Below are positions 46,795 through 58,940 of a stretch of DNA of 64,000 nucleotides, piece by piece. The notes under the pieces were generated by a model. It worked only from the letters and a program-made list of their open reading frames with translations, was not told where the DNA came from and ran no database searches. The position numbers and the translations under genes are program-made. The first letter of the stretch is position 1. Each line of letters begins with the position of its first letter. Source of the DNA: Tethya wilhelma (Eukaryota > Porifera > Demospongiae > Tethyida > Tethyidae). The stretch is from positions 2,819,605-2,883,604 of the forward strand of contig CAXIPT010000009.1 in assembly GCA_964030475.1 (NCBI GenBank). The letters are read 5' to 3'.

Positions 46795-48362
46795 TTAGCT
46801 AAGCCTAGTACCTACTATACAAGATCTCCCCCTATAACAATGCCTCCATACGCACACCACACATGCATATTTCTAAAGGCACTGCAATGCTACAATACTC
46901 TTGCACGCGGGTCTGTGCATAAGGCCATTGTTCCATTATTCACACACAAACATACATGGAAAATCATTGGAAAAAAAAATCTTGAGATCAAGCTGGGATT
47001 TGAACCCAGGTCACATACATTGTACATGTATCTGATCTAAATGCAGCATTACACATAAACATGTGCTCACATACCAACAATACAGCAATACAGACTCACT
47101 TTCTCTCTCCCTCTCTCTCCATTACCAAACATTCTTGACATTACCCAATACCTTCATTATGTCACTCTAGTACATGTGCATCTACTCTAGCTGGAAGACA
47201 TTTAGACAACATGAAAGCCTCAGGGGAACCTGTAGCAAGAACTACCACAGTGAACTACCAACCACAAACCTCAAATCTTTTGAAGAATCAGTTCCTGTAC
47301 ACAGGCCACACTTCTGCTACATCATTCACCAATGGGACGTTCAACATACAGACACACACATACCTACACTGTGTATCTAGGACACAGAATCATCTCCTAA
47401 ACTCAAAAAAATCCAATAAGCAGACCTCAAACAGACCTGGTAAATGTAAATGTGGTCTGAGTGTTGATAGGGACATTCATGTAGTGTAGAGTGGTTACTC
47501 TAATTTGAACTTTAAAAACATTATACACACATATTATTATAACCACTACCTGATTATATAAATTATATATATGTAAATGGTCAGTTCCAACAAGTGAGTT
47601 GAAGTAACTAGTTGCAAAAGTTTAGCCATATCTTTTTTATAGCTTAGCAACTGGACCCAAATCATATTAGCACCGCATATTCAATACACTGGCGGTTGAT
47701 GCTGACAATGCTCACTTAGACAAATGGAAGCATGATTTTGTATATGCAACATTAATGAAAGGGTTTCCTCTAATTATAGTTCAAAACCAGAAACAGTTAA
47801 CGACAGATGCTTCGTGCACGCAAATATCCAAAAAGATTTATGTCTGACTCGACCAGCTATATATGCACCGTACAAACAACCATCAGATAAGAATAGTATA
47901 CAGTAAGTTGACACAATGAACCACTATAATGAAGTGCTTGTTTTCAGGATGATGTAACAGCAACAGAATAGTGAAAGTTCACTTGACCATACTCACATTG
48001 TAGAGCAATACATAAGCCAAAGTCTCTGTGTGCTCAAGCTACAAACGTTAAAGTCAAAAAGCCAAAAAAGAAGTCAACTATCTTAGCATTAGCAACAGGT
48101 ACCAGGTTCAAGGGAAGCAGATTTGCTTCCAATAGGTTTCCACCAATTTTTTTTTTCCCCTTTTTCACAGATTGTCTTGCTTGCCATTATAATAGTTCTA
48201 CATAGCAAAATTTGCGGATTTTATTTTCGAGGATTGTCCCCAAATCCACAATAATTACCTCCCTTGACAAAAAAATGACTATATGGAAGAACTGACAATG
48301 AATGACTATAATACGGTATATAAATCTAGAGCTTGTGAACAGCCATAAATGAATAAACACGT

Positions 48363-48393
<31 letters not shown>

Positions 48394-48754
48394 CATCTGG
48401 GTGTGAAATCAGTATATAGTTTGTCTCAACACAGGAAATTGAGTGTAGCCATACTAGCAACAGATGAAAGCCGACAAAATGAATTAATTCAAATTCAATA
48501 AGCAGCGTGCAATACAATCAGCATCATTAGCCAGTGGCATGAAGACTGATAAGAACATTCCCAAATCGAGCCAATTACAATTACACTGACACAATAAAAC
48601 ATTAGTACGCATGTGGAGAGTTTGTCAGAGTACACAAACTGACAGTTAGTGTAGTTACACACACTCACTGAACTGTACGAGTGTGCATATGTATGAACAA
48701 CAGCGTATGCATCCTATCAAACTACATGTACATGCATTAGTGTGTCGTACTACC

Positions 48755-48834
<80 letters not shown>

Positions 48835-49559
48835 TGTCAAAATGAGAAGAAGTATATATTGGCAAAGTGTGAGGACATTACAAACCACATTGTATTATAC
48901 ACAGAGGCCACTAAACCAATTGTCACCAATTTTCACCTACACAAGATAGACTTGATAATCTCTGCTCCCCGGCCCCAGCAAAGTCTGAACTCATACACAC
49001 ATCACTCAGACCATTGTGGGAGACCATTTGCTACTTACTAGAGAACCAACATATGGAAAGGTCACCACAGAAACAAGATATTCATTCACCTTTATAGTGT
49101 GGTGCATGCTAGGGACAAGAAATTCATGAGTGTAAAATTCTGAGAGAAGCTAGTACTTAGATTCTACATTTCGTACTGCAAGGTCTTGCTAAAATAAATG
49201 TAGGGCGTACGAAGCATAGTTTGTCTCAACACAGGAAATTGAGTGTAGCCATACTAGCAACAGATGAAAGCCGACAAAATGAATTAATTCAAATTCAATA
49301 AGCAGCGTGCAATACAATCAGCATCATTAGCCAGTGGCATGAAGACTGATAAGAACATTCCCAAATCGAGCCAATTACAATTACACTGACACAATAAAAC
49401 ATTAGTACGCATGTGGAGAGTTTGTCAGAGTACACAAACTGACAGTTAGTGTAGTTACACACACTCACTGAACTGTACGAGTGTGCATATGTATGAACAA
49501 CAGCGTATGCATCCTATCAAACTACATGTACATGCATTAGTGTGTCGTACTACCATTGT

Positions 49560-49626
<67 letters not shown>

Positions 49627-50416
49627 TGTCAAAATGAGAAGAAGTATATATTGGCAAAGTGTGAGGACATTACAAACCACATTGTATTATACACAGAGGC
49701 CACTAAACCAATTGTCACCAATTTTCACCTACACAAGATAGACTTGATAATCTCTGCTCCCCGGCCCCAGCAAAGTCTGAACTCATACACACATCACTCA
49801 GACCATTGTGGGAGACCATTTGCTACTTACTAGAGAACCAACATATGGAAAGGTCACCACAGAAACAAGATATTCATTCACCTTTATAGTGTGGTGCATG
49901 CTAGGGACAAGAAATTCATGAGTGTAAAATTCTGAGAGAAGCTAGTACTTAGATTCTACATTTCGTACTGCAAGGTCTTGCTAAAATAAATGTAGGGCGT
50001 ACGAAGCTAAGATTTACAGATCGGTAGGACTTTAGACCCATCTGCTACGTTGCAAGACTCTTCTGGTGAGAAATGGAGGGCTTTTGTCTTCACCAAGAAG
50101 AGGACTCTACCTGTGCACACCCATACACACACTGCTATACACAGACAGAGTATTGAATCCCTCTAGAAACACACAGCATGGCTTGTATACACTACACATG
50201 TTCATATCAAAGCTTACACAAGAGTGAAAAGCTCACAACACGACCTCTACAGACACACACAGAGACAGACATTCAATTGACGAGACACGGGAGAGAAACG
50301 CATAAAACGATAAAATCGAAGATCTGCTTACCATAGTCCATTCCTGCTCCAAGCTGTTTGGAGAGAGCTTGCTGTTGGTGCAAAGCTTGAGCTGGTTGCC
50401 CGGGGTAGCAGTCCAT
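38357..50416 (-). CDS. RFX4/6-like: RFX winged-helix transcription factor, RFX4/6 type, complete
   Basis: Fifteen exons: 50416-50332, 46757-46679, 45502-45379, 45036-44975, 43734-43654, 43592-43562, 43289-43110, 42051-41888, 41290-41190, 41017-40959, 40827-40686, 40593-40496, 40426-40315, 40200-40084, 39669-38357. All phases match; 915 residues. The RFX DNA-binding domain begins at ~43 ([45 protein letters not shown]), with residues that bind the X-box. The B, C and dimerisation regions follow ([57 protein letters not shown]). The last exon is a Ser/Pro/Gln-rich tail of ~436 residues. The short N-terminus before the DNA-binding domain and the conserved middle match vertebrate RFX4/6 better than RFX1-3, RFX5 or RFX7. 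Family role: ciliary and developmental gene control. Introns hold MITEs and a tandem duplication. Confidence 0.92.
39833..40036. mobile_element. MITE in the last RFX intron
   Basis: Ends ATACCGTATAGC...CATGGCACAAAAA and TTGTGCCACAAAATTTGG...CCGGTAT are imperfect inverted copies about 200 bases apart. No coding capacity. Confidence 0.55.
41300..43100. other. RFX introns 7 and 8, no extra gene seen
   Basis: Apart from exon 42051-41888, only AT-rich intron sequence and MITE-type ends (AAATTTTCCCGCTATATGGT near 41740; CTGCCAAATTTTTTTGTGC near 42243). Open frames here lack splice or domain support. Confidence 0.5.
43738..43807. repeat. (AG)n microsatellite with an N
   Basis: About 34 AG units directly upstream of the RFX exon 5 acceptor (43734 on the minus strand), so the polypyrimidine tract of that acceptor is the CT strand of the microsatellite. 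Confidence 0.95.
43990..44391 (-). other. Possible unrelated exons inside RFX intron 4
   Basis: On the minus strand, ~44096-43990 reads [20 protein letters not shown], then a hydrophobic segment and a possible donor, after a TAG acceptor. 44381-44190 is open ([20 protein letters not shown]) before CTGTAGTAGGTATG. These look like protein, probably membrane-associated, but fit neither RFX nor any family I know. RFX exons 4 and 5 join in phase without them. A nested gene fragment or chance. Confidence 0.25.
45560..45606. repeat. (GT)n microsatellite in RFX intron 2
   Basis: About 14 GT units; the remainder of intron 2 (45510-46670) shows no gene. Confidence 0.9.
46760..46793. repeat. (GT)n microsatellite abutting the RFX exon 2 acceptor
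   Basis: About 16 GT units; on the gene strand it forms a CA tract ending ...CACTCAG at the exon 2 border. Confidence 0.95.
46986..47037 (-). ncRNA. tRNA-like hairpin with Pol III B box (SINE or armless tRNA-like relic)
   Basis: On the minus strand: a 6-pair acceptor-like stem (GATCAG with CTTGATC), a TACAT/ATGTA hairpin, then a perfect T-arm CTGGG-TTCAAAT-CCCAG containing the B-box consensus GGTTCAAATCC, followed by a T-run terminator. There is no D arm and no clear A box. Too short for a normal tRNA; perhaps a tRNA-derived SINE remnant. Confidence 0.3.
48419..50008. repeat. 0.8-kb near-perfect tandem duplication in RFX intron 1
   Basis: 48419-49217 and 49218-50008 are direct copies starting TAGTTTGTCTCAACACAGGA and ending GTAGGGCGTACGAAGC. 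The only difference I see is the length of the internal (TG)n(AG)n tract (48758-48832 and 49557-49623). No gene within. Confidence 0.92.
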
Positions 50417-50814
50417 CCCTCAATGGTATGAATACTGGTCAGGAAATTGAAATACTTTGTGAAGAAAGACGTTTATCGCCAAACCAAGAAAAAGTCTTTG
50501 CTTTGTATCGTCCAGATTTCTTTATCTTTGTAAATTTAAAGCAACAGCAGCTAAAACAATACTTCGAGCCTTCTGCGCTTCAGGCGATGGACAAAGTGAG
50601 CTTGCTGCTTTGAGCTAGGTCATTTTTAGCCTGTGGAGCTGATAATTCAAAGTAATTGGATGGTTGTCGTGGAAACCGTATCCAGGAAACCAACGTAAAA
50701 CTTCAGGAATGTGAACTGCGGCGGTTGCTTCAAGACTTCTTTTCTGCGCATGCTCAGAATAAATTAACGTGATGGTGATGTATGGTAAATGGTCGACCAA
50801 TGTATTAGTGAATT
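50417..50814. promoter_or_regulatory. Shared upstream region, RFX / RNA ligase
   Basis: 398 bases between divergent start codons. CTGCGCATGCTCAG at 50744-50757 contains the NRF-1-like TGCGCATGC and is identical over 14 bases to the TRIM/TRAF promoter word at 29042-29055. The 61-codon plus-strand open frame at 50428 has no support as a gene. Confidence 0.5.
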
Positions 50815-52912
50815 ATGGCTGATGGGGGAGTTGCCAAACAAGCCAAATACCCAAAGACCCCTCATTTACCATTCAGTCCAGGTATGTCCAATCCTTTGTC
50901 TGTGTTTATTGAGTTGTACAGTACCTGTAGATAACACATTCAGGCCAAAATCATCACTAAATTTGATGGTTGTCTGAGACTCAGACTGAGTTTTGGTCAA
51001 TCATAAAATGGAGACAATGCCTAAACCCCATTACACAAAATAAACTATAAATATGCACTATCTCAGTATATGTATATCTGCAACACATAGGTGTAAATGA
51101 TGATGATGTAGTACTGAGTGCATCACAGTGCAGTTCTCTCCCCATTCTCTCCCAAGAAGCCATCATCACTGAGAAACTAGATGGAGGCAACTGCTCCATC
51201 TACCAGGGGAAGGTAAACCATAGCTGTGTACCATACCACAACTGATTGTTGTAGAAAGCTTGCAATTCTAGCTAAGCAGATGTGAAATCTTAGTACAGCC
51301 TTTCAAAAGTAGACATATTACCTAATATTCTCATGTGGTTCATAGTGATAGACTGAGCAAAGCCTATGGCTGGCTGCAACATAATTAGAGTGCATGAGCT
51401 CATGGGGTGTTAACTAGAAGAGAATCTACCTAAAGGCTATACAAATGGTGTACATTCGTATTTCTTTGATGTCTGTTCCATGCATGTTATGTCTGGGATC
51501 AAAGCTTTGTAGCATTGTTTAACGTTTGTCTTACTTGTTTGTACAGAGAATTTATGTAACCATTCAAGTTGTCATTTGTTTCTATTCAGGTATATGCACG
51601 TTCTGTGAGCTCAGAAGCTACACATGCATCCTTTGGTCCCATTAAACAATTAGCTTCTCAAATTTGCTACATCGTTCCTCAAAACCTCCAGCTCTTTGGT
51701 GAAAATCTGTTTGGAATTCACTCCATTGAGTATGACGGACTAGAAGGGTTCTTCTATCTGTTTGCTATCTTGGAGGACGGCAGGACGTGGCTGGCCTGGG
51801 ATCATGTGACTGAGCTAGCCGATGAAATAGGAATACCCACTGTTCCAGTTTTAACTAGATCTCAAGTAAGTTTAACTACAACAATAATTAAGATTAAACA
51901 TGCCTATATATATTTATACCAATCAAAGAGGTTGAGATTGAAAGCAACCTCTTAAATTCATTCGTAAAATCGGAGAGATTTGGAAGCCTTTTTTAGAGGA
52001 TAACTCTGGTACTATGGACTTATTCGGTTCAAGTTTCTGTGAATCTTAAACTTAAGGAACTGTGTCACTATATAAGTACTACTGAAAATAAAATTTGTGA
52101 CGTTTTATGACGTTTCATGACTATTTGTGATGTTTTTTGTTTTGTTTCTAGTGCGATCTGGGTACCACGTCTGGATACTAGCTCTGTGTATTGCATATTT
52201 TCAACAAAAAACGTCGCAAATACATCACACGTTTCATTTTCAGTAACAAAACAACACTTATATAGTGACACAGTTCCTTTAACTATGTATTGTTTGCCTC
52301 CAATACTTGCTCAGCCTATAATGGAATGTTGTTGTATTAATACAATTATATACAGGATGCTTCATTAGTTAGTCACTTCTGTCAGTGTGTGGTCATTTTA
52401 GATTGCACGATCTATGTACAATATTGCAGACTTGCATCTGTTTTCCTACATTTCAGTTATTGTAATGGTTTGTATAGTATAAATGATGAATTCTTTATCA
52501 TAATAGATGGTGTGGGTGCATGTAGTTAACTGCAATTTTATCCCATAATCCCCTTAATGTTGCAATAGCTAAAGAAGCTGATTAATTCTTGCATCATCAT
52601 TTGTTTATACAATCTTTCCATGTGGTGTAGTTTCAATTATTGGGAGCAGTGGAGTCAGCCATTGAGAAGGGAATGGCCACAAGATCTCAATGTGGTGAGT
52701 GTATGTGTGTATGTGTGTGTCTGTGCACATGTGTGTACTGTATCTATTATGTGTGGTTTTTATGCTATTTTGGGAGTACCCCCTCTTTGAGTAACAAGCC
52801 AATGTTATGTTATGTGGTAGATGCATGGATCTTTATCAAGTATTGATGGCTGACTGTATGAAATGTATCCCTTTCTTTCCCCCCCCCCCTACACACACAT
52901 AACACACACACA

Positions 52913-52966
<54 letters not shown>

Positions 52967-53131
52967 ACCTTAGGCTCCTGTCACCCTGAAGGGTTTGTCA
53001 TTCGTACAACCAGTTCCTTCCCCAGTGACTCATTCCAGAGACATGTAGCCAAGTATGTGAGAGCAGGTCACATCCAGACTGATGAGACTTGGAGGAGAAC
53101 ATGGAAACAGGCCAAGATTAGTAAAAGATGA
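50815..53131 (+). CDS. RNA ligase (nucleotidyltransferase superfamily)
   Basis: Five exons, 50815-50881, 51091-51212, 51590-51865, 52631-52694 and 52974-53131, join in phase to 228 residues; an in-frame TGA sits two codons before the ATG. Covalent nucleotidyltransferase motifs are in order: motif I EKLDGGN with the adenylated Lys at 51, YARSVSSEATHASFGPI after it, motif III FYLFAI, motif IV PEGFVIR (Glu 182) and motif V VAKYVR (Lys 203), then AGHIQTDETW. This is the ATP-dependent RNA ligase fold of Pfam RNA_ligase, related to T4 Rnl2-type enzymes, which seal 3'-OH and 5'-phosphate RNA ends through an AMP intermediate. The size equals a minimal catalytic domain with no accessory domain. Five introns' worth of splicing signals exclude bacterial contamination. 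A MITE lies in intron 3. Substrate and pathway (repair or tRNA processing) unknown. Confidence 0.85.
52056..52278. mobile_element. MITE with TTAA target site, copy B
   Basis: Same ends as 17233-17509 (GGAACTGTGTCACTATATAA and complement), with TTAA at 52052-52055 and 52279-52282. Shorter interior. In RNA ligase intron 3. Confidence 0.75.
52915..52965. repeat. (CT)n microsatellite before the last RNA ligase exon
   Basis: About 24 CT units that form the polypyrimidine tract of the exon 5 acceptor (52973). A C-run and CACA tract precede it. Confidence 0.95.
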
Positions 53132-53158
53132 TGATCTCCTTGAGGACAATAATGATAG

Positions 53159-53196
<38 letters not shown>

Positions 53197-54561
53197 TGAG
53201 GAGGCTGTACATCTGAACATCATGTTTAATGGCAAGTTTGTGCAAATCTGTCATGCCACATTGCATTAGTTCTGTTATACATCATCATCATCATCAATCT
53301 GACTAGGACAAGTAGTTGGAAACAGTACACTAATAAAGGCTGCTACTAAAGTTGCTTGTGACATACGTATGTGTAGAAAGAATTTTCTCACTTTACCCAC
53401 CTGTCTAGAGCATTGACTCTATTAGTTACCTTCAAACGTATAATATTATTCTATACTCCAAGCTTCTGTTTTCCTACATTGTGGGTGCATGTATCGTTCT
53501 ATTATTGTAACACGATAATATTCAACTTGAGGAATGCTTTGTGTAATCTCTGGAGTAGAATTATTAGGAGTATGGTACAACTCCCACATTCCACCACTGT
53601 TTATCAAGTGCAAGCAAGTATGTACAATGTCGTAATATAATGTTTTTACACTGGCTAACTACGTAGGGTACGGGATTTGATTCTTTTGTTGCAGTAATAA
53701 TATTATTATACATGTTGAACGATCTTTTCATCTGCATTATTTTATTTTCCGAGCATGATCAAAGCATTGCATACAGCTTTGTGAACTACATGCGGTCATG
53801 TATGCATATTTAATTTTAATTGTGTACACTGTAATTACTATTTGTGACATTAATTATTTTGTCAGATGGAATTCATGTACGTAATTATGTATAGATATAC
53901 ATACATACATAACAGTGATGGATGCACAATTGTTATTTGTTTGATCAGTCTAGCTCATGACTTAAAAATGCAAAGTACCCTACATGCAGCCATTATGGCT
54001 GATGTTCATATTCAGTTATTATGCAAAATTCCTAGAATTTCCATACTACAGAAACTTCTAAGCATGCTATTGGCATGAGTGTTGCTTAGCTACGTTCAAT
54101 TCATGGAATTTTTCCTGGTGATTTCATGCGCCATTAAACACGGGTTTGCTTCAAAATCATGTCGCTGCACTCCGATCGATCTATTGACTTTCTCAAATGG
54201 CACTATATTTTTGTTATTAATCATGTGTGTATTTGTTAGACTCTATTATCTACTATTGTATGGAGTACTCATGTTTTGAAATTTTGTAGGCAATACAACC
54301 TTGACATCGAGGCTACATAGTTGCAAGCAACATGTAATATAACAAGCATTAGGGCAGTCATGCATGCATAATAATATCCTGCTTTAAAATAATACCCAAG
54401 AGCAATATATATAGGGATCCGGTCAATGGTCGTGGTCCTATTAGCTTCCTGTTTGTTTTCGCGGACAATGTTAATTAACTTAAACTACTAGTACTAATTA
54501 AATCTACGCTAGAGTGGCCATCAGTTCATTTGTCAGCTGAGCTTGTGAAGTGAAGTGAAGT
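53132..54561. other. Intergenic, no gene seen
   Basis: AT-rich. A (GT)n tract at 53164-53192 directly follows the RNA ligase stop, and there is a short CAT repeat at 53281-53295. Open frames are short and without motifs. Confidence 0.6.
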
Positions 54562-54661
54562 ATGAACTCGATCTGCTTCTCGTGTTGTCTTCTACTGCTC
54601 GCGCAGGTTGCCATCAACAGAGTCCAAACGCAGTCCGAGTGTCCTTATCGCGGCAACCCAG
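54562..54661 (+). CDS. Signal-peptide first exon of an unidentified secreted or membrane protein
   Basis: ATG after GTGAAGTGAAGTGAAGT, then 33 codons beginning MNSICFSCCLLLLAQVAINR, a typical signal peptide, ending ECPYRGNP at a donor GTAAAC (phase 1). No matching plus-strand second exon was found in the following 9 kb, which is filled by a retrotransposon and a minus-strand gene. Either the next exon lies beyond the window, or the retrotransposon has separated or ended the gene. Confidence 0.45.
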
Positions 54662-55072
54662 GTAAACCAGTTGGCAGTTCTGCATGAGACTCAAAGTCAA
54701 ATAATGTAGATGGGCATTGGGATGTTTAGCCTGTAAAAGCTCTACAAGTCTAGCTGTTCTTGTATGGTTGTCAGCGTGCATATGCAGCTGTGTAGCCAGA
54801 GAAGATAACTAGAGTTACTACTATTGATTGTGCACTACCATCTTGTAGCTAGTTAATAATAATAATAATAATAATGAGCTTTACAGTGGAGTAAGAAAGT
54901 ACGTAAGACGAAAAATAGTATATAAATAGAGAAAGTATAATATTGAGTTCGGAGTCCACTGACAGACTGAAACCTCGGAGTAGGAATCAGCTGGGTCTAG
55001 TATAGTATATAAATTATTCAAAAGCACACAAACAAGCCAACAAGCAGTAGCGGTCATCGACAGAAATGGAAT

Positions 55073-57865
55073 CTACCTTCCAGACAAGTGACATGAGTTG
55101 CAGGGACAGACAAAGTGAAAGGTACAAGTGTTGTCAGGGTTAAAAGAATTCATGAAGTATGTTTTGAGAGTTTCATAAATTAGGTGCTTGATCGCTGGTA
55201 AAGATTTACTTAAGTCGATCGGAGGAAGAGCATTCCATAGCCTGGCTATGCGATTGAAGTAAAAGTGACGAGCCTTGGAAGTTCTGGTGTAGTTAATCAC
55301 CAACTTGTTATTACTTCTCGAGCGAGTAGAAGTAGAGGTGAACCTGATATGATCATAGATGTTGAAGTTGTCAGGAGGCTCTTTAATGCATTTAACAAAG
55401 AAAATTAGGTCAAGATACTCCAACCAGTACATTAGTGGCAGTAGCTGGAGATCAATTAGCCTCTGTTTGTAAGATACACTCATCGAGTAGTTATTGAGAA
55501 TGAATTTGGTAGCTCTCCGCTGGACCTGCTCAGCCTTGGTAATGTCACTAACAAGGTATGGTCTCCACAATTGAGAACAGTAAGAAAATTGAGACCGGAC
55601 AAGAGATAAATAAAGCAGCCTTTTGGTAGAAGTACTGGCGTTCAGTGAAATTGTTCTCTTGATCAGACCAAGTGCTCTATAAGCCTTTATGCAAATGGCT
55701 GCGATGTGACTAGACCACGACAAGTGGTGGGAGACTAGTATCCCTAGGTCCTTATGGGAGTTGACATTAGGTAAAGGAGATGTATTCAGGGTGTAAGTGT
55801 AGCACAATTGATTGCTGGAGCCACTATTAGAGAATCTAATAACAGCACACTTCAGGCTATTGACAACCAGCTTCCATTCAGTGCACCAGTTTGAAACACC
55901 ATCAATTGAGGTCATCTTGAAGAAGTTCAAGGGAATGCTGGTTACGAATACACTTAAACAGCTTAGTGTCATCAGCAAAAATTGAGGGAATGGCTGAAGT
56001 GATACTACATGATAGATCATTGATATAAATAATGAATAAAAGAGGCCCCAGGATACTACCCTGGGGGACTCCAGAGATGACAGGCAGAAGAGGAGATGAG
56101 GCATTGTCACAGAAGACAAAATGTCGTCTCAAGCTTAGGTAGCTCTTTATCCAATGCCAAAGTGGGCCTGTAATTCCAAATAGCCAGAGTTTTAGCAGTA
56201 ACTCATTGTGAGGCACCGAATCAAATGCTTTGGAGAAGTCAAGATAAATACCATCAGAAGAAGTGCCATTATCAATTGATTTAAAGACAGCAGAGTAGGA
56301 GGCTAAAACATTCATTAGGCTGGACCTGTTTTTGAGGAAACCAAATTGGTTGTGGCTTAATTTGGGACGGGCAAATTCAATTAGATGGTTGTACACAATT
56401 TTTTCAAGAATTTTAGAGACTATGCACAGCAATGAAATAGGGCGATAGTTGCTTACGCAAGTAGGGTCACCTTTCTTGTGGATAGGCTTGATTTTATGAA
56501 TTTTCCATTCAGCCGGGAGGGTACACTGCTGTAGAGACCTCTCAAACAGACTAGTAATAAGAGTAACTAAAGAAGCCGCACAGTTCCTGATGATCCAGGG
56601 GCTTTAGTTACATTGAGCGTCGACAAAAGTTCGAAAACATCACCAATGCTGATGGAGATTGTGTGGAGCTGTGAAACAGGAGCTGGTAGAGAGCTAGTTG
56701 GAGGAAGCATGTAGCTGCTTGTTGTAAAGGTGGAGTTGAAAAAGTTATTGTATTCGACAGCCTTAGATAATGGGTCAGAAATGAGAGATGTAGAGTCTGC
56801 TGTGTTGGCAACTAGGATATTTGGAGCAAATTTAGATACATGAATTGATCTGAGGTGCTGATAAAGTAGTCTAGGGTTACTAGAAAACTTCAGAACTAAA
56901 TTGCGTTCAAAGGTTACCTTAGAGTTGCTGATGTCAGATGCTAATGACTTCTCAAGAGAGGAAACTTTCAAAGCCTTTGCTGCAGAAGGGCTCCTTTTAA
57001 AGGATCGTCGTGCTGTTTTTAACTTGTTTTGTTTGTGTCTGATACTGCTATTAAACCATGGCGGCTCAGAGTGACTTTTGGAGCGGATCAGTGGAACAAA
57101 CAAGTCACGAGCAGAGAGGATCATTGATTTAAAACTAAACCACATTGAGTCAATAGTACTTGTGTTTACAACAAAAGTCGCAAATGTTGCCAAGTAGTCA
57201 TCCATTTCAGTGTAGTTGCCTTTAGAGTAGCAATAAAACTGCTTTCTGGGGCTTCTGCTTGAGAATACAGAAGATTTGCAGATGATGGAAAACGTAATTA
57301 AAAAGTGATCTGAAAAAAGAAATTCATCGTTGGAGATGTTTAGATCTGACACTCTTTCGGGGTTGTTAGTTAGGATTAGGTCTAGGATATTCCCTTGACA
57401 GTGAGTAGGTTCTGTCACTAACTGGATAATGTTGAGTTTACATACTGTTTCACAAAAGTTGCGAGAGAAATATGAGGAAGATGTAAATGAGGACCAATCG
57501 ATATCAGGGAGGTTAAAATCACCGAGGAGAATTAAGTCGTGGTTAGTTGGAAAATTGTCCAAAAAACAAAGTAGAGCGTTAAAGTAGTCAGCAGTTGGGT
57601 TGGGGGGAACATACAAACAACAAATAATCAATGTGGGATTTAAAAAAAGCTCAACGCACACACATTCAATTATACTGGTAGCTGCTGGGAATTGACGTGC
57701 CGGAATGTGATCATGTATTGCAATTAGTAGTACTCCACCTCCACGAGTATCCCTGTCGCACCGAAAGATTACATAATTGGGAGGAAGAATGAGTCCATTA
57801 GGAATTGTGTTATTGAGCCAGGATTCAGTGACACAAATGACATTTAAAGATTTGGCATAGATCAT
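55073..57865 (-). pseudogene. LINE ORF2: endonuclease and reverse transcriptase, two frameshifts
   Basis: Frame 1 (57865-56567) has the apurinic-type endonuclease (VTESWLN, RGGGVLL, LLGDFNLPDIDW, SDHFLI). It ends at a stop just after KAPGSSG. Frame 2 (about 56585-55902) has reverse-transcriptase blocks (NYRPISLL, DFSKAFDSVPH, SGVPQGSILGPLLFIIYIND, FADDTKLF). It ends after LLQDDLN. Frame 3 (to 55073) has the thumb and C-terminal region (KDLGILVSHHLSW, RSQFSYCSQLW). Active-site residues of the polymerase (FADD) remain; the breaks make it a pseudogene. Confidence 0.88.
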
Positions 57866-57925
57866 AGATTGAAAATCATTAAGCTTGTTTACTAGGCTAC
57901 GTGCATTCCAAAGGCCTATGCGTAG

Positions 57926-58940
57926 TCATGAGGTGGTAGTGTTTGGAGTAGAGGGTGGGCCTTGGTTTCCTGGTGAATGGTGGGTGGACACATCAATTTC
58001 CTGGATTAGTGGGCTGCTGGGTGGAGAATTTTCAAAATTTTGTTGATCATGCGGGCAAAACTCAAAGTTTTCGACTGAGCCAATTTGAGTTCCATCTACA
58101 AAGATGGAGTGTTTACGTAAGCGTATGGATTTTCTGTCGACTCCTGAGTTGATTAGTTCTCGCCTTTTCTTTAGGAGAATAGATTCGGTTTTTCTTTCAC
58201 TCTGGGACATCATGGGCTTGATGTAAACAGAGTTTGTACCAGCAAGTTTAGCACGATTAGATAGAATCATGGAAACATCACATGAGCGAGAGAATCTAGC
58301 CAAGATAGGGCGGGAGCGAGAGCTGTCATACTTGCCTAAGCGAATACAGTCACTCAGTGAGTGCTCAGCCAAGTTAGGATGCACAGCTTTAGATGTCTCA
58401 AAAACAGCCTTCATGTCGTTGCTTAGACGCTCATGCAGTCTAGAGCCCTTCTGATTTTCACTGATCCCGTAATAGACTAAATTGAATTTGCGGTCAGAAG
58501 CTTCATGAGGGGCTGCACTTGATTTGTGTGAGATGTTTTGGTATTGAGAAGAAGACTGTTTAGAAGCAACGGAGGCATAGGACATGATTGGAATACTCCG
58601 TGAATTTGCCTGTTGACTATCGTCAGAAGAAGAAGAGGTGGAGACAGTAGACGCAATTTCAGCTAGTTTAGCACTGAGTTTGGAGACTTCAGACTTGAGC
58701 TCTGAAATTTCTTTCTCTTGTGCAAGGAATTTACATGGGTAGCATAGAAATTTGACTTTAGACTTGGAAAGATAATGATAGGAACATTTGGACAACCCAG
58801 CACAGGTTCTATGCATCCATTCCTGACACTCACCCTCACACATTATTGATTCTTGACCAGATTCTCCATCTCTGATGGGGTTTTCACACACTGAACAGAT
58901 TGAGGACTCTTGTGGTTCATTGCTTTCACCCTTGCCACGA
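57926..58940 (-). pseudogene. LINE ORF1: PHD finger and coiled-coil nucleic-acid-binding protein
   Basis: Open from before CSVCENP through a Cys4-His-Cys3-type PHD finger (MCEGECQEWMHRTC; FLCYPC), a coiled coil (EISELKSEVSKLSAKLAEI), a Ser-rich linker and a conserved block (LVYYGISENQKGSRLHERLS; SDCIRLGKYD). PHD-containing ORF1 proteins are typical of CR1/L2-clade LINEs. No in-frame start codon precedes the finger (an in-frame TGA lies upstream), so it seems 5'-truncated or degraded. Confidence 0.75.

Noticed and set aside
50428..50613. 61-codon plus-strand frame between RFX and the RNA ligase
   Set aside because: No homology or splice support; an upstream leader is possible but not demonstrable.
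50815..53131. Bacterial contamination as the source of the RNA ligase
   Set aside because: Five exons with GT-AG borders and consistent phases, and an intronic MITE shared with GBP-2, place it in the animal genome.
55902..56119. Overlapping reverse-transcriptase frames as programmed frameshifting
   Set aside because: Two separate breaks at positions not conserved in LINEs fit ordinary decay better.
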